A DNA stretch of 64,000 nt, taken from the NCBI GenBank assembly GCA_949752735.1, contig OX457036.1, positions 96,418,261 to 96,482,260 of the forward strand, read 5' to 3'. Source of the DNA: Lumbricus terrestris. Its lineage: Eukaryota; Annelida; Clitellata; Crassiclitellata; Lumbricidae. Position 1 is the stretch's first letter. Every line of letters starts with the position of its first letter. Of this stretch, positions 12,273 to 24,217 are shown piece after piece. A program made the translations under genes and the position numbers. The notes under the pieces are model-generated. The model had not been told where the DNA came from and ran no database searches. It saw nothing but the letters and a program-made list of their open reading frames with translations.

Positions 12273-12954
12273 AAAATGATGCTGTTGACGGAAACGCCAA
12301 ATGGTGTCGCCAGCAGCAGATGCTGAAAGCAGTTCGGATGATGGTTCTCTTTGATAATGGTGCAGATGTCCAAAAGAATGAAAAGCACCTCTTTCTTAAC
12401 AGACGGTAAAAGCTTCTCCCAATTTATATATACATATATATGTATATATAATATGTATATATGCAGCCGGATTATGATAGAATGAGCATGTTCTTATATT
12501 TTATCTAGAAATTCTACCTGACTGCAGAGGCCAAACGGGTTTACAGAATTTCCTATAAATAAGTATTAGGACAACTGAAAGGGATCCTAGTCTGTATGGG
12601 CATGTATTATAGTTGCTTGCTTATGTGAATGTGCGGCTGTGTGTAGGCTATGTGGCTATGCAAGCATGCATGTAAATCTACATGTATTGTATAGGCTTAC
12701 CAATGCATGCTGAATTATTTTGCGAAAATAGATAGGTCTATGCACGTATAGCTGCAAACATGATGGACCTCTAGTCATTGCGATATATATAATTATGATA
12801 ATCATTTTGCTCGTGATAATTATTTCAGTGATGATGTCAAGTAAATTATTTAATGTCGTAGTGATGGTGATACTGGCGTTATTAGTTGCTATTATGCTAC
12901 GACTGCTACTAAGATTAATAATACTAATTAGTAAGTATAATCAGTATGAATATG

Positions 12955-13082
12955 ATTATGATGGTGATGATGATGATGGTGGTGGTGGTGGTGGTGGTGA
13001 TGATGATGATGGTGGGGGTGGTCGTGGTGGTGGTGGTGGTGGTGGTGGTGGTGATGATGATGACGAAGATGATGATGATGAT

Positions 13083-13151
<69 letters not shown>

Positions 13152-13170
13152 CGACGACGACGACGACCAC
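12955..13170 (+). repeat. (GAT)n/(GGT)n compound microsatellite
   Basis: GAT and GGT blocks, then a pure GAT run at 13084-13149, then a GAC block. All reading frames across it (poly-Asp/Met/Val, poly-Ser/His/Ile) are artefacts. Confidence 0.92.
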
Positions 13171-13680
13171 ACCAACAATTCGTAATTGCAATAATAATTA
13201 AAAATCCATAATTATGTGAAACCCAAATCAGTATTATAGTATACGACGACAATCCTCGAATGTCTCCATTCTCCACCACGACCGACTCTTTCCTTTTTTT
13301 AATGGAGTCTCGATTTACATAATGTTCTTCCTGGAAAAATAAGTCAGCATCGAAGCTTTGCCGTGAAGGAGAAATAGAGCCGCGGCCGCCGTCGTCGTAT
13401 CCCCTCTCGCTTGATCCAAATTCCGAAAGAAGCTTATCCGGCCGTCGTCTTCGTTTCACTACTGTTCCTTAGATTGTTTTATGAAAGAGTAGATCTGACT
13501 TTTTTCGTGGAAAAATCCCAACAGCGTCGCGCGTCGTGAATACAGAAACAGTTTATGGGCGGATAATAATGGCGGACTCCAGATTGTGGGGCTGACGACT
13601 TTACGAGAGATTTATATTGGAAGCGGAGAGGGAGTTGATGTTGAGATCCAAAGGGGAAAAAATCTTCGAAATTGAACGAT
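13171..13680. other. no gene recognised
   Basis: Unique-looking sequence with no motif I can identify. Confidence 0.35.
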
Positions 13681-13775
13681 CATTTCTTGCAACAAAGAAC
13701 ATTCCTAGATGGAACGATGAGCTTTTCCTTATGACGGTTAAGTTGGCGGTAAAGTAGGCAGACTTTTCCACTCAC

Positions 13776-13871
13776 CAGACCTCCAATGACGTAGTGATAT
13801 CCATTTCTATGCATTCCAACGAAATCGAGACCGTGTCGGGCAGCAGTAAGAGAACGAGCCACTGACGACGA
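13776..13871 (-). pseudogene. second, inverted copy of the 54-bp glutamate-receptor exon
   Basis: The 45 bp at 13776-13820 (minus strand) encode VGMHRNGYHYVIGGL, identical in protein to the exon at 37271-37324. It differs at only three bases, all synonymous (CGA/AGA, ATC/ATT, GGA/GGT). The donor GTGAGT follows directly, and the next ~18 intron bases also match (GGAAAAGTCTGC against TGCAAAGTCTGC). The first three codons and the acceptor of the original are replaced by the end of repeat copy B. A phase-0 AG (CCTCAG, 13872-13877) could open a 32-codon exon with 14 extra residues at 13871-13776, but the tract before it is weak. This is either a captured exon fragment or an exon of a paralogous receptor gene on the other strand. 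Confidence 0.7.
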
Positions 13872-14351
13872 CTGAGGCTTGAAGAGACCGGGCGGGCACC
13901 CATGAGTGCACGGCGGCGCTATACAATATGTCACGGAGGTTCATTTGACCTGACTAGTTTGTTCATAACTTATAACCTGCCAAAAAATTGGAATTTTTAA
14001 AATATCTGTTTAACGTTTAATGTGGTTTAAATTCCATGAGCTACTGGATAACTGCACTATGCCTTGACGCCCGACGCTGCCACTTTATTGACAGTCTTGC
14101 AGCTTTTAGGACGGTATTTTTTATAAGTTTGCCAAGTCATGTGAGTAAGGAGGTATGGTATAGGGCAAGATAAGGTACATGTAACGTGGGGCAAGTTAAG
14201 TTGGGCAAAGTAAGGAATGGTTGGGTTAGGCTAAGGCAAGCTAGGGTGAGTTGAGGAGGGACATGATTAGAAGAGGCAACAGGGTGGGGGGGTCAATATG
14301 GACAGGTACGTTGATCGAGATATGACGGAGTAGGGTTATGATTGGAAAAAT
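13826..14351 (-). repeat. interspersed repeat, copy B (inverted partner at 2008-2512)
   Basis: Reverse complement of 2008-2512 with moderate divergence and a few small indels. It abuts, and slightly overlaps, the duplicated receptor exon on its 3' side. It supplies the candidate acceptor of that exon. Confidence 0.75.
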
Positions 14352-16847
14352 TGCTAGTTGTGCAGTTCTAAAAATTCATTTAAAAAAAACCTGAATGCAG
14401 GTACAGATTTTCACTATTAACCAGTACCTATATAAATAGAGAATTTTTGACGTTCGGCTAAAGGGTTTCTTCAAAGAAATATCAGATGTAAAGACGACGA
14501 CAAAGACAGATTATTAACCTCTAGATATTATTTATCAATAAACGAAGATTAATTAATTAAGTAATTAAATGATTAGTTGATCAATTAAATTATTAATATT
14601 ATAATTATGAATGGATGAGTGATCGAGTGAGCGAACCAATGAATGCAGTTGAATAAATTGAATGAAAATTGATTGCATTAATTGAATTAAGGAATAATGA
14701 GCTTGTAAAATGAATCAATAGGATTAAATGCTTGAAAAAAATTGGTTTTAATGAAGATTAATTTTTGCGATGCTGAACAAATGAACGAATGAACGAACGA
14801 ATGAACGAACGAACGAACGAATGTCTTGATTCTCGTCTTGCAAAATCCGCCAGACATGTCTAAGTGCTCTCAGAAAGTCGTAAAAGACACGATGTACTAA
14901 TAAAAAAACATTCATCTGAAACGTTGGTAGGCCTACGCCTCGATGCAACAAAGATATATGGGCTGAATTTTTTTCGCTTTTCAAAGACTTTCTCTGGGCA
15001 GTGAAAGAATTTTTTATACGTTTTACCGTATTAATTCACTTAAGTGGAATTTATCAGACTTTATCTGAGGTCGGTATTGCGCCAGATAATTGTGCTTTAG
15101 GGGACAATCGTTTTAACGTGGCATTCAGCCATACAGCCGTGTATATCTCTATTCCCATCACGCTATACGACAACAGGATTATACGGGTGAGGCCTCGATT
15201 CGAAGCCTCCATTGTGAACCGACTTGATTTAACGCATTCTACTTTCACTTCACATTTTTCGCCCGACTGCAACAATTTGGCCGCTGTAGCCTATCAATGT
15301 TTGCATCGTTTGCGGTTTTATCCGCCAGACATGGGACACATTAAAATCTTGAAGCAATAAAGACACCACTATAGGCACGCGGCATTCACTACATGTAGGA
15401 CCCTATGCGTGATGTGGACATGGTAAATTGATAATGTTGTATCGAGTGACTATGCTAGAGTCTCGAATGCATTTACTTTTTAAAGTAAAAATTACTTGAA
15501 ACATGTTTTTGCCATGTTTTAATCGTTCATTATTTTAGCTTCTACTTCTATTGCGACATGGTTCCATCTCTTTTTCTGAACATAGTGCTCATGATGATGG
15601 TAACTCATAAAATTTACTGATGCCGCTTTCAATAATTTGGCATCAATTCCATGCTTTCAATGCTCATCCTGTTTCTGGTTTTGCTGCAACAATATTATTT
15701 TATGAAGTGCTGTAGCCTGAGATTTGTTAAATAGCGGATGCACTCGTGAAATAAAAAGTTAGAAACACTAATATAATTATGCCTAATTGCAACTTTGCGA
15801 CGCTGAAGCGCGTTAAAAATTTAGTCATTATGATCTAGAATGGAAATAATAATTTACGACTAAGCTTAGGTTAGGGCCTATAACATGCGACTGTTATCCT
15901 CCCTCTAATCTTTTCACCCTAACGAACACGTGCTCTGAATCACAAGTTAAATGTGTCTTCACTACGATTGCAATCAAGTACAGCAGTATCGATCAAGGGA
16001 ATATTCTGATTATTAATCATGCTTGCATGAGTGCATGTCCCATGTTCCTTAAATTTTTTACCAAAATCTAAAGCGTGTCTCACATGTAGGCCTGCAATAC
16101 GTTTTCTTTTGGATTTCCGATTTTCGGCCCTCTCGCGGTGGCAAATCAGTTGGTCAGTGGTCACACACCTCTACCCAAGTCACTGCAGCTCTACCCAAGT
16201 CACTAGTTTTTGACCACGGTGAGATAAGGCAGATACAGTGATAAGTAAGTTGGATAACGTTAGAACGCAGAACAAGCATTGCATGACTAGCCTACAACTG
16301 TATGGAAACTTGCGCGTGTCTGGGACCTTTCTGTTCAATGCCCGAGGGATATTGCACAACACCCGTCCTTTTTTCTTTTGATTTTAAAATCTGATTTATC
16401 GGTCTACACGACTTGCCGGACGGGCAACACTTTTATCAATTTCTGCGCCTTTGGTATTCGGATGGCGGCGCCCGATACGCTGGTCCCCTGCTCCCAGAAG
16501 ACATGTCGTAATTGAAGTATGCGTGAAAATGATGACGCACAAGATGACGCATAACAGAAGCCATCTGCCGAGGGATCAGCGTAATCATTTCTAGGCGCTG
16601 CTGTACTGTACTCAAGTCAAGATGAATCGTCGACACCAATCGGTTATGGCGTGTATATATAAAAAGATCTTCGGAGAACATTGGAGCTTTTATCTGTAAT
16701 TGATCACCAATGGGTTTGTGTTCCGATGAGAAAGCGTCCGAACTAAAACCCGAATGATTTTCTGTTTGTCGAGTTTCGTCCTTTGAATATTTTGATGCAA
16801 TTAGTATGCACTGACTGCAGTATTAGCTCAGTATAAGTACTCGAACG
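14352..16847. other. AT-rich stretch, no gene recognised
   Basis: Holds a GAAC/GAAT microsatellite at 14781-14822. A 119-codon frame at 15001-15360 was compared with receptor exon 3 and does not fit. Nothing else is identifiable. Confidence 0.4.
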
Positions 16848-16984
16848 GTCGAGGCGGATCTCAGACCTCTGAACTTTGGACTGAGCATGGAGACGAGCAC
16901 AGGACAGGGCCTCGTGGCAACGAACGGTGGAAACGGCTACGCTCCAGAGAGGGGCTCGCCAATGATGATGATGATGATGATGAT
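16848..16984 (+). repeat. possible non-LTR 3' end with (GAT)n tail
   Basis: A GC-rich block reading out as a worn polymerase tail and finishing in AATGATGATGATGATGATGAT. Non-LTR elements of jockey/CR1 type often end in such GAT repeats. The protein match is too weak to name a family. Confidence 0.3.
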
Positions 16985-18229
16985 AAGTACTGTGGTATTT
17001 GTCGCAGACGCTTTCAAGCCGCGGTGAAATTTCCTGCTGCTTGACGGCTGGTGAATTCGAGCTCTACAGTCTAGATGCATGAATTCCATAATTGACATTT
17101 ATCCGTCTGGCGCGGTTCGACCTATGATGGTTCGATGTTTACACTGGGTAGATTAAACTAAATTGAGCCCACTGCGTGTCGGCAATCCCTGCTGTGAAGC
17201 TATAACGGCAGAGTTAAGTGGCTTACATCTGAATGTCGACTGGCTGTGTAAGGTGGCATTATTAAGCTGGCAGGTGACGCTCTTCGCTGCTCTGGGCGTC
17301 GTCGGTTCATTCTCTGCTTCGCTGAGTTTGGAACGTTGAAGGTCATCTATCACTTCCATGTCTTTGGTTCATTCATCTTTTCACTCGTTCCTTCGCTCAC
17401 TCGTTCATTCCTTCAAGGTTTCTTTTATCACAATCCTTTCCGACTCGTCACTCAATGACGCCGCCATGACGGAGAAGGAATGGTCATGCAAGTCACGAAC
17501 AATGGGAGAGGACTATGTGACATCAATTGTTTTGCGTACAGTTGATTCAGTACAAGCTGTACCTTATTATGTTTCGATGTATACTAAGAATATAGTGTGC
17601 ATATTCATTCATGAATAAATTCGTGAATGTTTTTGTATGTGTACTTTGTTACTAGTTTTTGAATAATTTTCGCTCACCCGGGTTTAAAGAGATTATGAAA
17701 TTTTATGCAATATTGGGAATATTGCAACTTAAACTGGTCAGCGACCCGGTATGCCTACTTGTTCGCAAGTGATTGGTAATAGGGTCGTGGAATGGAGTGA
17801 TGAGCGGAAATACATAATCACAGCTTTTGGTCGCACTCAAAACAAATTGTTTATTTCAAAATGTTGTTTTTGGCGTTTATAGCCTAATTATGCTTTATAT
17901 TGCGAAAGGAAAGAAAAGCAGAATGAGACTTGAAACCATGCAGTTATTTTGCATGTGTGCATAAAAATAGATGGACTCATTTAATGTAAGTGACATCCGA
18001 TATGCAGGCCTAAGCTGCAGTTTTCCGTGGGTATCCTGATGAGCTGTCTCGCTGTCTCGTCATGTTTATCCTAACCTTTTATCCCACTCCATTACGTAAT
18101 TTGAAAATGTTGAATTTAGACTAACCCATATTTTAATGAAAATAATTAGGCTATATCGTTATATTTATAGAACGCTTTTACTTAACCTTTCGAAGGCGCA
18201 TGCTTAGGCTATAGGTATTGTCTCTGTTG
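16985..18229. other. no gene recognised
   Basis: A 68-codon minus-strand frame at 17153-17359 and an 86-codon plus-strand frame at 17358-17618 have no known motif. No repeat structure stands out. Confidence 0.35.
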
Positions 18230-18237
18230 ATCAAATC

Positions 18238-18564
18238 CAAGGCCGTAGCAAAGATTTGATTGGGGGGGGGTCTGAAGGGGTGTTTTCCAACTTTTTCGGC
18301 CAAATTTTCTGACGACCTTTTTCATCATCACAAAGTCATGTTTTTCGTAGGATTTTTCGCCCAAAAACCGTTCACCGCGGAGTAAAACAATCTGATTTCA
18401 TGCTTTTTCTTCTAAAATCGCGATCTTCTGTGGGTTCTGGGTGGCCAATCCATTGCACGCTGTAGTTCTTACATTACGTGCTAGTAAATGCATTATATTA
18501 TTTTTTGCATTTTTCATTTGGGGGGTGTTCAAACACCAAAAACACCCCTTGGCTACGGCGTTGA
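18238..18564. mobile_element. non-autonomous hAT-like element (327 bp)
   Basis: The left end is CAAGGCCGTAGC and the right end GGCTACGGCGTTGA, inverted with one base offset. The direct repeat ATCAAATC flanks it at 18230-18237 and 18565-18572, the 8-bp duplication expected of hAT elements. It contains G-runs near the left end and GGTGTTCAAACACC near the right end. The right end recurs inverted at 4507-4552. Confidence 0.7.
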
Positions 18565-18982
18565 ATCAAATCGATACTTTGTTCACTATCGTGTTTTCTG
18601 TCACAATTCTGTGTATCAGTGTGATCTGATGAAATCTGATCTTGTCCACACACCTTTCAACTTGTCATTTCTTCTCTAACTACAGGGATCGCTGTGGATA
18701 AAAACACTGTACAGTATTCAACCGTATTTGCTGCTGGCATTTATTTTTGATGTGGTATCTCGTGGTAATTCAATAGTTGTTCGATGTTTGTGGTTTTGTG
18801 TTGCATCTGCAGTATGTTATTACCAGGCATGACGTTGTATTGCCATGTATAACGATTCTATAATGTTCTGACGCTGGGCAGATGTAGCTTACATTAAATG
18901 GCAGTTACATGTTTTAGACTGACTTGTGTTGGCTATATGGTTGTTTCCTTTCATTTGCGAAGCTCGACTAAGTGAGCAGAAC

Positions 18983-19007
18983 ACAATGATGGGATGAATG
19001 GACGGAT

Positions 19008-19038
<31 letters not shown>

Positions 19039-19360
19039 CGGATGTATGGATGGATGAATGGATGGAATAATGGCTGGATGGGTGAATTGATGAATAGCTT
19101 GATGGGTGGCTGGTTGGCTGGATGGACGGGTGGATGGGTGGACGAATTGATTTTCTGTTGTTTAATTGACTGATTAACTGATTGATTATTTGATTGACGA
19201 ATGGAATGGTTGATCGTTTAATTGACTGACTAACTGACTGATTAATAATGATTGATTGGTTGGTTGATTGACGGATTTATTAATAATGATTGATTGATTG
19301 ATTGATTGATTAATAATGATTGATTGATTGGTTGGTTGGTTGGTTGATTGATTGATTAAT
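18983..19360 (+). repeat. (GGAT)n and (TGAT)n/(TTGG)n degenerate arrays
   Basis: GGAT/GGAC units to about 19140, then TGAT, TGAC and TTGG units. The array stops about 30 bp before the acceptor of the first receptor exon, so it sits in the 3' end of the preceding intron. Confidence 0.88.
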
Positions 19361-19392
19361 TGATATTTTTATTTGTCTTTCCGTTTGCGTAG

Positions 19393-19595
19393 GTCTGGCG
19401 AGGTTGGAGCAGATGCATATGTTGTTATCACGAGGATTCGGTGGTTTATCATTGGAAATCGAGGCGCTGAGGATCTCTGATGTGACTGACTGCTATGCTT
19501 CTCTGCGACTGATCGATGCTCGAGGTCCCAAGGACAGCAAGAGGATCGTCCTCGACCTCAGCTCAGAGCAAGTCCTCCTCGCCGTCCTCAATCAG
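19393..19595 (+). CDS. ionotropic glutamate receptor (AMPA/kainate class), amino-terminal-domain exon
   Basis: An internal exon of 203 bp, with acceptor TTTGCGTAG before 19393 and donor CAG/GTCGGA after 19595. It starts in phase 1 (the bases GT complete a Gly or similar codon) and ends in phase 0, giving 67 codons. It begins LARLEQMHMLLSRGF and ends KRIVLDLSSEQVLLAVLNQ. In AMPA and kainate receptors the matching exon starts G-L-x-x-L-Q after the YD.D motif and carries the RRVILDC...Q strand before the next intron, with a length near 182-200 bp (from memory). The domain lies outside the cell, drives subunit assembly and precedes the ligand-binding domain. Upstream exons were not found. The donor is not strong at +3, but its phase fits the next exon. 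Confidence 0.82.
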
Positions 19596-20483
19596 GTCGG
19601 ACCTCTAAATATATTCGTCTTTGTATGACACACGTGTATTATTATAATTGCATAGGTCTATATTGGTTGATATATACAACTCATGATTTGTTGTGAATAC
19701 TGTTGTGTTGACGTTACTGTAATTCGTGGAGCGGATCAATGGTAAGGCGTTTAAAGATGCGCGCTTGATGCCAGTCTTCTATATATATTTCTTATGAGCG
19801 ATCGTGATATTAGCAGCAGGATACAGGGCCGCTCAGAGAAGGACAGAGGTCAATAGAGGACCTACCCAGAAGAGACCGGCGTCTTGTAGGGCCCTGCGCA
19901 ATAAGTAGTTAGGCCTATATTTAAATACTAGCTGAACTACCCGGCGTTGCCCGGGAAATTTCGGCTTTTAATCCCCAGCTATGCTGTCCCCGCTCCCACT
20001 CCGCCTTTCTCACCCCGCCTTCTTCCATCGACCCCAACCCGGTCCCAGCCTGGGGTGCCTGGCGTTCTCCTTGAAATGTAGGTTTTTCGCCCCAACCCAT
20101 CTCCCAGCCGCTCCTGCGGGGCGGATTCGCTCGGCATTTGCCGGTGAATCTTTGTTCTTTTGCCTAAACCCGTCCCCTTAAATAATGTACAGATGGCCTA
20201 CATACGACGACACGGTATAATATTAATTACCGGTGTCCATTGTCATTATCTTGCGATCAACCGTTCATAATTATTATCAGTGTTTTTAGTATAATTTTTA
20301 TAAAAAAATTAAATGTTTCAAACTCGGGAAAAGGTAAGATTTTTGGATCGCGAATCCCGATAGTGTTTTCCGTGGGTGCTAAGAAGTTGCTTTTGTAATT
20401 ATTTGAAAAAATCGGTCGCGTGGATGAGGAGACTTTTTGTCAACCACACGCTACAACTTTGTATCTTATAGGTTTAGATATAT
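19596..20483. other. intron sequence with a worn repeat
   Basis: Start of the 17.7-kb intron. At 19927-19960 the motif ACTAGCTGAACTACCCGG followed by CGTTGCCCGGG resembles the start of a repeat I remember as widespread in invertebrates. I cannot name the family. Nothing else is recognised. Confidence 0.35.
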
Positions 20484-20950
20484 ACAGGGTGCGCCAAAAA
20501 ACCTAGGTTTTTTGCCAATATCTTGGCCAAAAGTAAGAATTTCGAAATGAAATTTTACAGGCTTAAAGACAATTCATATTTACACATGATGGCCAGATTT
20601 CATCAAAATATTTCAAACACAACGAAAGTTATACCACTTTTAGCGAGGCCACCCACCGGTTTTTGACGATTCAAAAACGAAAGGCAAATGTTTTAGGTTT
20701 TTTGCCAATATCATGGCCAGAAGTAAGAATTTCTAAATGAAATTTTATAGGCTGAAAGACAATTCACATCTACACATGATGGGCAGATTTAATCAAAATA
20801 TTTCAAACAGAACAAAAGTTATACCACTTTTAGTGAGGCCACCCACCGTTTTTTGACGATTCAAAAACGAAACACAACAAAAAAGTAACAAAAACACGAT
20901 TTATTAAGTCTCATCTCAAATAACTGTTGTCAAATGAACTTGGTAGTGCT

Positions 20951-22010
20951 TCACAACTTGTGTTCAATGTGCCCACCACTTAGGGCTGCCAACTTTTGAT
21001 TTTGCCATTCCGGGACTCATTCAGCCACTCGATGTGCCATTACCAATTTACACAATCCACAGAAGCGCATAAAGTGTTAAAAGTTGTGTCAGCCCAGTAT
21101 AGAATCTACCTCAAGGCCTACATTGCCCTACAATCTACTAAAAAGTCCTTAATAATTTCAGACAAATCATGAAAAGACATGATTTTATAGCGTAAATTTA
21201 AGACAAGAATCAACCTCAAGAAGAAACACTTCAAACTCAAGTCGCCTATTATAGGCCTAGGCTCATCAGAGTAAGCCTAGGCATTATGAGCCCAAAATTG
21301 AGGGAAGTTCGTAGGTATCGTAGGCTCATAATTATGTCTGCGACTGGAGATCAGAATTTATTCTAAGCTTAGGCCTATACTTAATAATTATAGGGCCTAT
21401 TTATGTGCGTTATATAAGCAGTTCCAGAACACTGGGCACAAAGTCGCAGAAATCAGCACATGTCATGCTAACAGTTGTGCTTTAATAAGGTCGGTGAACT
21501 CTCGGTGCTCAGGTATACTTGCGATTATTAGACAACAGATCGTTCTTAATGCTGAATGCTCTCTAGCAAAAAAGCTTTAAAACTGGACACTATATTATAT
21601 GCTAAACCGAAAACTGAGTGTCAGTGATTTGTAAAGTTTTGAAGACTTAACTCCCGATGTTCAGCCAACAATGTAGGCTAATGTATCGGTCTGATAGAGA
21701 GCAGGACGTAAAAATCATCGTACAAATGGCTGAGTATTGTAAGAAAACATTAATATATGAACAATAATTGTGCTAAGTGGATCTGGACCAAATTCCGGGA
21801 CAATTTGAGATCAATCCGGGACACGGGACGCACAGGGTCGATTCCGGGACTGTCCCGGCGAATCCGGGACGGTTGGCAGCCCTACCACCACTAATGCCAA
21901 AACTTCTTTTGAGTCTCTTTGCAAAGTTCTTGATGGACCTGTTGATTAATCTGACAGATTCCTTATTTGCCAATTTGATTGTCATCTTGCTAAGTGACTT
22001 ATTAGTGACG
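20951..22010 (-). pseudogene. mariner/Tc1-like transposase C-terminus, split by an insertion
   Basis: On the minus strand, 22010-21885 reads VTNKSLSKMTIKLANKES, then a helix with SIKNFAKRLKRSFGISGG. The frame resumes across the insertion at 20980-20951 as GHIEHKL and a TGA. The SI..W..RL......GGHIEH ending is typical of a group of Tc1/mariner-superfamily transposases (from memory). Only about 60 residues survive; the DDE catalytic core is missing. The break falls exactly at the 8-bp duplication of the nested hAT element, so the reading frame was intact when that element arrived. Confidence 0.6.
20981..21884. mobile_element. nested hAT element, 904 bp, non-autonomous
   Basis: Perfect inverted ends TAGGGCTGCCAAC and GTTGGCAGCCCTA, flanked by the exact 8-bp repeat CCACCACT (20973-20980 and 21885-21892). 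TAGGGCTG ends and 8-bp duplications are usual for hAT elements. Near both ends it contains related CCGGGACT / TCCGGGAC motifs. No transposase is readable. It interrupts a mariner-like transposase. Confidence 0.88.
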
Positions 22011-22309
22011 CGCAGCCACGCTTGTACCCTGTTTCTGTTTTAAATAGTAATAATAATGATCATCTGGCATTATCAAGGCTATACATGATACCAATTATTT
22101 GAGATGAGAAAAAAATTCGTGTATTTGTTACTTTTTGTTGCGTTTCATTTTTGAATCGTCAAAAAACGGTGGGTGAACTCCCTAGAAGTGGTATAACTTT
22201 TGTTTTGTTTGAAATATTTTGATGGAATCTGTAGTCAATTTTCTCTGCAATATCATATTTAAAACGACAAAAAATTAATTGTGCATATGACTTACTGACT
22301 TATGGCCTT

Positions 22310-22480
22310 GGCGATGCTCCAGCACGCATAAGCCGCTCATCTATAGAAGCTCTCCACCTCCCTCTACTCTTCGCCCGATGTACAGCCTCCTGCATCGACA
22401 TCCCCATCTCCTGACAGTCCTCCTTGATCATGTCCAAATCCAAGCGATACTCCGGCTCGAGTGATCGGGACTTTGACCCG
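22310..22480 (-). pseudogene. retroelement polymerase C-terminal tail
   Basis: The minus strand is open from about 22480 to the TAA at 22310-22312. It contains EPEYRLDLDMIKEDC, EAVHRAKSRGRWRASI and a short Arg-rich end. The acidic D..M...DC...G.....A.....R.RWR layout is that of the tail after the polymerase domain in RTE/jockey-like elements. The rest of the element is absent. Confidence 0.5.
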
Positions 22481-24217
22481 AGAGTAGAATGTTTTGCTTT
22501 CCATATTTAAGTTTCATGATCAGGGATAAAAAGGCGACTGATCAGGTCTCTCCTTCCTCCATGGTTCAGATTTAGCCGGAACTTCGTTCCGTTGCCCAGG
22601 GGAGACGACGTGGACGTACTGAACCACCCCCCCCCAATTGTGCATATATATATATATACATGTAAAATAATTGTATAGGTCATGCCACACTTGTATCATT
22701 TCAATTTGTTTCTTTTTTTATGTCATTAAGCCTTACGATAAGTTAGGGACCCGTAACTGCTCTCCTTAGGCCCCGGAATTTCTATCGTCTGGTAGAACAT
22801 ACGGTGTCAATTTCGACTCCTGTTAAACTTGCTATTATCTGATAGCCTACTACAATGTTTACATCGCACTAGCCACTATCAGTTTATCACCAAAGTCCCT
22901 GCAGGGGAAGGAAGAAGGAAAAGTATATTAGGTCATTTAGGTGAAAGTATCAAAATCCAGGTCCATTCACCGTTGAATTATAATAAACTTAAGTCTTGAT
23001 AATATGGTAGGCCCTATGTTATACGGTAGATCGTCATACGTGGAGAAGGTTGATCATGGCGGTCGCTAAGGTTCAAAGAATCAACGGCACAAGAAGATTG
23101 AAAAATGTTATAATAGAATTCTATACTTCCATTCAGTCTATAATTCAGGTTCATAATGCTCGAAATATCTTCATCAATCCGATTTATATTTTGGAGCGAA
23201 TCTTTTTTCGTCAGATCAACTTTCATTTAGACGAGAATTCGTTTCATCAATCCAACATCTGTTTACCTGACAATATATTCTTGATTAATCCAACTCCGAT
23301 ACATGAATCGTTGCAACTTCTATTTTAAGGGGATATATTCTCGTCAATCAGACTCCTATTTAGCAAGCATTCTTTTCGTAAATCCAACTTGTACTCAACA
23401 AGCATGATAAATTATTTAGAAAGCTAAAACAATAGATTTCCCTTAAATTGAAATGAGTTTTCAATTGCATTTTCATTCAGCGCCATTGTAAAGGATTTAG
23501 ATGGATAGACCTATGCATTCCTGCATTAGCTAATACCAGTACTTTAGCGGTACGTGTAAAGACCGTGCCACGGTAGAGCGATGGGATAATAAAAGTGGAA
23601 TACGGTAAGCTCGTATCGCTTAGCAAAATCCTCTTGGAGAGCGTCGCGACTCGGATCCGCAAATGAGGCTGAATGCGGGGCTCAGACGGTCGGTCGGTCG
23701 GTCGGTCAATTTCCCCTGTGAAACACCGCGTTACCGGTAAGGCCACTTCAGTCAGTCAGGAGTCGGTCTCTTAGTCGCGGTGAATATATCCGCTTTCATT
23801 TCTCTTCGGGGGCGCCCTGAGCACTTAATGGATCGCACGACAGTTGCCAGTCGCACTGCAGAGGCTGCAGGAACAAAGGGACAGCCAGGACAGGGACACA
23901 GAGGATGCCAGGAACACAGGACAGCCGTGCAGAAACACAGAGGCTGCACTCATAAATGCTAAATGAAGTTAATAAAAAACAGAAATTCAATATTGGAATA
24001 TAAATTTTGGTAGCAGAAACTGCTACTACTGGTTCTATTTCGTTTGAATTTTTTGTTCGTGTTTTTGCGATTTGTTTTTTAATGTATGACCTTGAACTGA
24101 ATTGGAAAGTTTGATAGATGTTGGCAATTTGAATGAAGGGACCCTGTTGGCGGAACCCTAGATTTCTTGGGTTTACCCATTGTCATCAAATGTATAATTA
24201 CTGTCTTTAATAAATTT
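22481..24217. other. intron sequence, no gene recognised
   Basis: Only a short GGTC run (23688-23706) and short chance frames are visible. Confidence 0.4.

Larger units (their letters stand above)
20484..22232 (-). mobile_element. mariner/Tc1-superfamily element, rearranged
   Basis: Left end ACAGGGTGCGCCAAAAAA follows TATAT. A unit of about 185 bp is present twice in direct order (20505-20690 and 20694-20872) and once inverted near 22100-22232. Shared blocks are TCAAAATATTTCAAAC, AGTTATACCACTT and TTTTTGACGATTCAAAAA. The minus-strand coding remnant ends in GGHIEH (see 20951-22010). The outer right end appears lost. A hAT element is inserted in the middle. Confidence 0.65.

Noticed and set aside
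15001..15360. 119-codon frame examined as the missing upstream receptor exon (YLY / LYDN-like words near a GTGAGG donor)
   Set aside because: The frame needed for phase 1 into the 19393 exon is closed by a stop a short way upstream with no acceptor, and the residues do not match the receptor family.
17050..17086. Cluster of EcoRI, SacI, XbaI, NsiI and EcoRI sites resembling a cloning polylinker
   Set aside because: The flanks show no vector sequence and the order matches no complete linker I know. Taken as coincidence.
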